Source: UBA9337 sp036584565
Lineage (GTDB): Bacteria > Patescibacteriota > Minisyncoccia > Moranbacterales > UBA9337
Assembly (NCBI GenBank): GCA_036584565.1
Contig: JAZHDF010000095.1
Location: 1-9,505 of the forward strand
DNA: 9,505 bases
Reading direction: 5' to 3'
Shown: positions 6,922-9,505 of the stretch, one piece after another
Position numbering within the stretch: position 1 is the first letter of the stretch
Layout: every line of letters starts with the position of its first letter
Notes under the pieces: model-generated
Told to the model about the DNA's origin: nothing
Seen by the model: the letters and a program-made list of their open reading frames with translations, nothing else
The model's database searches: none
Translations under genes and position numbers: made by a program

Positions 6922-7512
6922 ATGTATCCTAAAATATTTCAAAAATTAATCGAAAATTTTTCCGCCCTGCCTTCGGTCGGACCGAAGATGGCCGAAAGAT
7001 TGGTTTTATTTCTCTTTAAACAGGATAGGGAAAAGTTGATTGAATTTGCCGAAAACCTGACCCGCCTCAAAGACCTTTCTCAATGCAAAAAATGTTTCAA
7101 TATTTCCGAAGGTGAATTTTGCTCGATTTGCACCAATAATCACCGGGAAAAATCGGCTCTTTGCGTGGTGGAAGATTCTTTGGATGTGATTTCCATCGAA
7201 AGAACCGGCCTCTACAAAGGCCTTTATCATGTTTTGGGCGGTTCGCTGGAAAACAACGCCGATAATCCGGATCTAAAAATCCCCGAGTTAATCAAGCGAA
7301 TCTCGATGGAAAAAATTCAAGAAGTGATTATCGCCACCAACCCCACCACCGAAGGAGATCTGACTTCGCTCTACATCAAAGGAAAATTGCAAAAATTCAA
7401 AGATCTGAAAATCACCCGCCTCGGTCGAGGTCTTGCTACCGGTAGCGATATCGAATACGCCGACGAGATAACCTTGGGAAACGCCTTGACTAACCGGCAA
7501 AAAATAAACTAA
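6922..7512 (+). CDS. recR: Recombination mediator protein RecR
   Basis: The 196-residue product has the full RecR layout and length (about 200). A helix-hairpin-helix lies at about 8-30 (FSALPSVGPKMAERL). The zinc finger has C55, C58, C67 and C70 (CKKC and CSIC). The Toprim domain starts at CVVED (81-85), continues through GLYHVLGGSL and EVIIATNPTTEGDLTSLYI (134-152), and ends with TRLGRGLATGSDIEYADEI (165-183). RecR acts with RecO, and in many bacteria RecF, to load RecA onto SSB-coated gaps. The start ATG lies in an AT-rich stretch without Shine-Dalgarno. No good promoter is seen in the 185 bp after dnaB, so read-through from dnaB is plausible. Confidence 0.97.
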   Translation: MYPKIFQKLIENFSALPSVGPKMAERLVLFLFKQDREKLIEFAENLTRLKDLSQCKKCFNISEGEFCSICTNNHREKSALCVVEDSLDVISIERTGLYKGLYHVLGGSLENNADNPDLKIPELIKRISMEKIQEVIIATNPTTEGDLTSLYIKGKLQKFKDLKITRLGRGLATGSDIEYADEITLGNALTNRQKIN

Positions 7513-7549
7513 ACTGAAGACAAAATCAGTTCTTAAAATTTAGCAAAAA

Positions 7550-7555
7550 AGGAGG
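7550..7555 (+). promoter_or_regulatory. Strong Shine-Dalgarno of the 111-codon gene
   Basis: AGGAGG (7550-7555) lies 7 nt before the ATG at 7563. It is the only canonical ribosome binding site I find upstream of any gene start in the window, and it fixes this start codon. A weak AACTGA/TCAGTT hairpin (7512-7531) lies just upstream. Confidence 0.85.
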
Positions 7556-7562
7556 AAAAATC

Positions 7563-7898
7563 ATGCCTGAAGCCAAAAATAAAACCTCTCGAATTATTGC
7601 AGAAAAGTGGAATCACTTTGCCCCGGGAAGTCTCAACAAAGAAATAATTGAAGCTTTTATTTACATCATCGACAACTGCGTAGGTTGCGAAAAAACGGCC
7701 CGGCATATATCCGATGAATTAATAAAAACCACCAAAGAAATGATTCATCGCACATCCCTGGAAATAATTGAAGATTTGGAAGGCGATGATTATTTCTTTC
7801 CCGATAAGAAGATCGTGGAAAAATTAAAAAAAATAAAATCAATGGCCATTCTTTTGTCTCCCCGAGAAATTTCAGACACATATGTGTTCGGGGGATAG
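7563..7898 (+). CDS. Conserved-looking small protein of unknown function (111 aa)
   Basis: I do not recognise this product. It has 111 residues and is mixed acidic and basic. It looks mainly helical, with no signal peptide or membrane segment. A single CVGC pair occurs at about 39-42 (CVGCEKTARHI), and an acidic turn EDLEGDDYFFPD lies near 70-81. The C-terminus is LLSPREISDTYVFGG. It is supported as a real gene by a strong Shine-Dalgarno 7 nt upstream, codon use like its neighbours, and a well-formed terminator just after the stop. It lies 50 nt after recR on the same strand and may be co-transcribed. The good ribosome binding site suggests higher translation than its neighbours. No function is proposed. 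Confidence 0.8.
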   Translation: MPEAKNKTSRIIAEKWNHFAPGSLNKEIIEAFIYIIDNCVGCEKTARHISDELIKTTKEMIHRTSLEIIEDLEGDDYFFPDKKIVEKLKKIKSMAILLSPREISDTYVFGG

Positions 7899-7914
7899 AA
7901 AAATTTCCGCCGAA

Positions 7915-7962
7915 TTAAACAACAACCTTTCCGGGAAAACGGACAGGTTGTTTTTAGTTTAA
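7915..7962 (+). terminator. Rho-independent terminator after the 111-codon gene
   Basis: AACAACCT (7921-7928) pairs with AGGTTGTT (7945-7952). After a T/C mismatch, TCCG (7930-7933) pairs with CGGA (7940-7943) around a GGAAAA loop. A run of T follows (7951-7955). The outer TTAAAC (7915-7920) and GTTTAA (7957-7962) can extend it past a 4-nt bulge. Confidence 0.85.
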
Positions 7963-7975
7963 AAAAATTTAAGAC

Positions 7976-8000
7976 AAAAAAACTCCCCGCAAAGGGGAGT
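7976..8000 (-). terminator. Rho-independent terminator of rplU
   Basis: ACTCCCC (7982-7988) and GGGGAGT (7994-8000) form a perfect 7-bp stem with a 5-nt loop. On the minus strand it is followed by seven T (the A run 7976-7982). It lies about 20 nt after the rplU stop and faces the plus-strand terminator at 7915-7962. Confidence 0.9.
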
Positions 8001-8021
8001 CTCCGAAAATTTACTTTAATC

Positions 8022-8330
8022 TTATCCAACCTTAACAATTTCCACTTCGGTGATTTCCTGACGATGACCGAATTTTACTTTATATCTCTTTTTAGGTTTA
8101 TGCTTGATTCCCCACACTTTTTTATCTTTGGCTTGAGAAATTATCTTTCCTTCCACTTTGGCGCCTGCTATAAAAGGAGTTCCGACTTTAACGGATTTTT
8201 CATCTCCCAAAAACAAAACTTCCGAAAATTTAACTTTTTCTCCTTCTTTTCCTTCGATTTTCTCAATTTTTAACTTATCGCCTTCTTTGATTTTGTATTG
8301 TTTTCCGCCGGTTTTTATAATTGCCAACAT
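8022..8330 (-). CDS. rplU: Large ribosomal subunit protein bL21
   Basis: From the ATG at 8328-8330 the product is 102 residues, like E. coli L21 (103). It starts MLAIIKTGGKQYKIKEGD, the family opening. It continues with KFSEVLFLGDEKSVKVGTP (central beta strands) and ends with WGIKHKPKKRYKVKFGHRQ followed by ITEVEIVKVG, the basic 23S rRNA-binding end. An in-frame TTG at 8348 would add six residues (MNLFKD) and has an AGG 6 nt upstream, but the family start argues for the ATG. L21 binds 23S rRNA domain regions early in 50S assembly. The usual neighbour rpmA (L27) is absent: a terminator follows at once. It has its own promoter about 50-75 bp upstream, so it is probably monocistronic. Confidence 0.96.
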   Translation of the reverse strand: MLAIIKTGGKQYKIKEGDKLKIEKIEGKEGEKVKFSEVLFLGDEKSVKVGTPFIAGAKVEGKIISQAKDKKVWGIKHKPKKRYKVKFGHRQEITEVEIVKVG

Positions 8331-8378
8331 ATCTTTAAATAAATTCAAAAATTACCTGATCATTTGACCACATATTTA

Positions 8379-8406
8379 ATCATATCTTTTTTGAAGAAAA
8401 AGTCAA
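8379..8406 (-). promoter_or_regulatory. Predicted sigma70-type promoter of rplU
   Basis: On the minus strand, -35 TTGACT (8401-8406) and -10 TATGAT (8379-8384) are 16 bp apart. Each has five of six consensus bases. The start would be near 8372, giving a leader of about 42 nt to the ATG at 8330. The leader contains the partly self-complementary TGGTCAAATGATCA. Confidence 0.7.
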
Positions 8407-8440
8407 GAGCGAAGCATTTTAACACGTTAGCATATCAACA

Positions 8441-8600
8441 TTAAAGCAAAATAACATAAAAACATAGAAAAGCTATACAAAATGTCAAAATCTAAATATC
8501 AAATTCCCAATAAATACCCAATGATGAAATGTTTCAAATGTTTTATTTTTAAAATTAAGATTTAAGATTTCATTTGAAATTTTTAATTTGAAATTCGGAT
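8441..8600. repeat. AT-rich degenerate repeat spacer between hpf and rplU
   Basis: This stretch consists of short words such as CAAAATCTAAATATCAAAT and CATTTGAAATTTTTAATTTG. TTTCAAATG (8532-8540) and CATTTGAAA (8571-8579) are perfect inverted repeats around a 30-nt AT loop. No gene can be supported. Its composition resembles the dnaB-recR spacer. Bases 8407-8440 nearby are also AT-rich, with ACATAAAAACATAG-like words. Confidence 0.4.
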
Positions 8601-8602
8601 TT

Positions 8603-8630
8603 ATTTTAATAATCAGCAGATTATTAAAAT
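8603..8630. repeat. Perfect 12-bp inverted repeat across the hpf stop codon
   Basis: ATTTTAATAATC (8603-8614) and GATTATTAAAAT (8619-8630) pair perfectly around a 4-nt loop. The right arm covers the hpf stop codon (8624-8626). On the minus strand there is no real U run after it, so it may be a weak terminator or a 3' mRNA stabiliser for hpf. Confidence 0.5.
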
Positions 8631-8974
8631 CTAGCATCCTTATCAATCGACATTTTTTTTCTGATTGAACGAGCGCCTCTCATTATTTTGGTCCAAATTT
8701 TTTCTTTCTTGCGAGTGATTTGGGTCTTTAGCTCCTCCACCACTATATCAATCGAACCCTCTAAACTCTCGCTGATTTCATCCGCCCGAAAAAGATCCCT
8801 GGGGGTTCGAATCATAACCTCCACTCGAATCAATCCTTTCTTATCCATTCCCACCTCCACCTCAACAACATTTATTTTTTCAAGCAATTTTTCGATGACA
8901 GTCAATCTTTTTTCGATGTAATCCCGATGGGAATCCTCAACGGTAATATTTTTATAAAGATACTTGATATTCAT
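8624..8974 (-). CDS. hpf: Ribosome hibernation-promoting factor, short form (HPF/RaiA family)
   Basis: The 116-residue product has the size of short HPF/YfiA proteins, and the C-terminal dimerisation domain of long HPF is absent. The beta-alpha-beta-beta-beta-alpha pattern is visible: MNIKYLYKNITVEDSHRDYIEKRL (given as MNIKYLYKNI and DYIEKRL), then VVEVEVGMDKKGLIRVEVMI, then the final helix with SLEGSIDIVVEELKTQITRKK (key residues S73-K90 region). The DLFRADEISESLEGSID stretch matches the family segment before the last helix. The tail RGARSIRKK is basic and could contact rRNA. Known role: it binds the 30S decoding channel and inactivates ribosomes under stress. The ATG start has no Shine-Dalgarno. 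It follows murB after a 296-bp spacer holding a tandem hairpin element, and a shared transcript is uncertain. Confidence 0.9.
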   Translation of the reverse strand: MNIKYLYKNITVEDSHRDYIEKRLTVIEKLLEKINVVEVEVGMDKKGLIRVEVMIRTPRDLFRADEISESLEGSIDIVVEELKTQITRKKEKIWTKIMRGARSIRKKMSIDKDARF

Positions 8975-9055
8975 ACGACTTGGTGCGATTTTATAAATCT
9001 TATTTTTTATAAAGAAGTATAAAACCTTTTTAATGTTTAAAAATTAATTAACTCA

Positions 9056-9250
9056 AATTTCTCGCCAACTTACAAAGGGATTTTTTAGGCAACTGTGGCA
9101 TAAAAAAGAAGAACGGAGAAAAGTAAACTTCTGCGGGAAACAAGTATCTTAACTATATTGAATTTATTTCCCACAAAAGGATTCTTTTTCGTAGCTGTCG
9201 TATGAAATGAAAGACCGGAGAAAAAGAAACTTTTGCGGGAAATAAATACC
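9056..9250. repeat. Two diverged tandem copies of a palindromic element
   Basis: Bases 9072-9149 and 9173-9251 align at an offset of 101-102 bp with roughly 75% identity by eye, including CGGAGAAAA and TGCGGGAAA in both. The right copy is a long imperfect palindrome. ATTTATTTCCC (9162-9172) pairs perfectly with GGGAAATAAAT (9237-9247), CAAAAG with CTTTTG, and TTCTTTTTC (9182-9190) with GAAAAAGAA (9220-9228), leaving a loop of about 28 nt. The left copy keeps only the outer stem well: TTTCTCGC (9058-9065) with GCGGGAAA (9133-9140). It lies in the murB-hpf spacer. Its identity as a mobile, RNA or relic element is unknown. Confidence 0.75.
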
Positions 9251-9270
9251 TCGCTCACTAACATTCTAAT

Positions 9271-9505
9271 CTAAAAACCTATTTGACTGACTTCTTCTTC
9301 AAGCTGAACACCAAAACTGTCGCGCACTTTTTGCTTCAAAAAACTGCTCAAAATAATAAAATCCTCGGCTTTGGCCTGCCCGGTATTGATGATAAAATTG
9401 GCATGCTTTTCGCTCACTTGCGCTCCGCCTATTTTCTTTCCCCTTAAACCCAAATCCTGAATAAACCAACCAGCTGGGAGCCTGTCTCCTCTTATTTTTT
9501 TCTCC
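9271..9505 (-). CDS. murB: UDP-N-acetylenolpyruvoylglucosamine reductase MurB, C-terminal part (cut by window edge)
   Basis: Only the last 77 codons are inside the window, and the reading frame is open to the right edge. The segment reads GDRLPAGWFIQDLGLRG, then KKIGGAQVSEKHANFIINTG, then FLKQKVRDSFGVQLEEEVSQIG and the stop. This is the C-terminal substrate-binding domain of MurB. GGAQVSEKHANFI is a family signature, and the Glu-rich GVQLEEEV holds the expected C-terminal catalytic glutamate. The known reaction is NADPH-dependent reduction of UDP-GlcNAc-enolpyruvate to UDP-MurNAc in peptidoglycan synthesis, with FAD bound by the N-terminal domain, which lies outside this window. No terminator with a U run follows the stop. 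The next element is the tandem palindromic repeat, then hpf on the same strand. Confidence 0.95.
   Translation of the reverse strand, partial: EKKIRGDRLPAGWFIQDLGLRGKKIGGAQVSEKHANFIINTGQAKAEDFIILSSFLKQKVRDSFGVQLEEEVSQIGF

Noticed and set aside
8331..8348. TTG start of rplU six codons upstream
   Set aside because: An AGG lies 6 nt before it, but the family N-terminus begins at the ATG (MLAIIKTGGKQY), so the shorter form is preferred.
9016..9044. Promoter for hpf with -10 TATACT
   Set aside because: The -10-like box exists (9016-9021), but no acceptable -35 is found at 16-18 bp in this AT-rich stretch.
8975..9270. A raiA-motif RNA upstream of hpf
   Set aside because: The location would fit, but I cannot match the sequence to that motif. 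The spacer is explained by two tandem palindromic copies instead.
1..9505. CRISPR arrays, insertion sequences or phage genes
   Set aside because: There are no regularly spaced identical repeats, no transposase or integrase, and no terminal repeats with target duplications.

Overview
The window looks like a chromosomal segment from a low-GC bacterium of the Candidate Phyla Radiation (Patescibacteria, Parcubacteria-like). This is inferred from four things: a divergent VirD4/HerA-type ATPase carrying a CxxC-x17-CxxC zinc motif, a sigma-region-4/HARE-HTH fusion protein, AT-rich degenerate intergenic repeats, and almost no Shine-Dalgarno sequences. Every terminating gene uses TAA, TAG or TGA, so nothing suggests recoding of UGA. 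I see no insertion sequence, CRISPR array, phage gene or complete RNA gene.

Left part, minus strand (about 1-5300). groES has its own sigma70-type promoter and a hairpin terminator directly after its stop, with no groEL beside it. Upstream lies a probable three-gene operon, in transcription order: a sigma-region-4/HARE-HTH DNA-binding protein, a membrane-anchored protein with the N-terminal-domain signature of T4SS-like ATPases, and a P-loop DNA translocase with a long charged tail and a zinc motif. The last two look like one membrane-anchored ATPase split over two genes. The operon promoter stands back to back with the dnaB promoter, with only 3 bp between the two -35 boxes.

Middle part, plus strand (about 5297-7962). 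This holds dnaB (replicative helicase), an AT-rich spacer with an inverted repeat, recR (recombinational repair), and a 111-codon gene of unknown function that has the only strong Shine-Dalgarno sequence in the window. A strong terminator ends this block. It faces a second terminator belonging to rplU on the other strand.

Right part, minus strand (about 7976-9505). rplU (ribosomal protein L21) has its own promoter and terminator and no rpmA beside it. Next come an AT-rich repeat spacer, a short hibernation-promoting factor gene (hpf/raiA family), a 296-bp spacer, and the 3' end of murB, which runs off the right edge. The 296-bp spacer contains two diverged tandem copies, about 102 bp apart, of a palindromic element. 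One copy folds into a hairpin of roughly 26 bp. This is the least explained structure in the window.

Most genes are housekeeping (chaperone, replication, repair, translation, cell wall). The accessory interest lies in the split DNA-translocase operon with its unusual regulator and in the tandem hairpin element next to murB and hpf.
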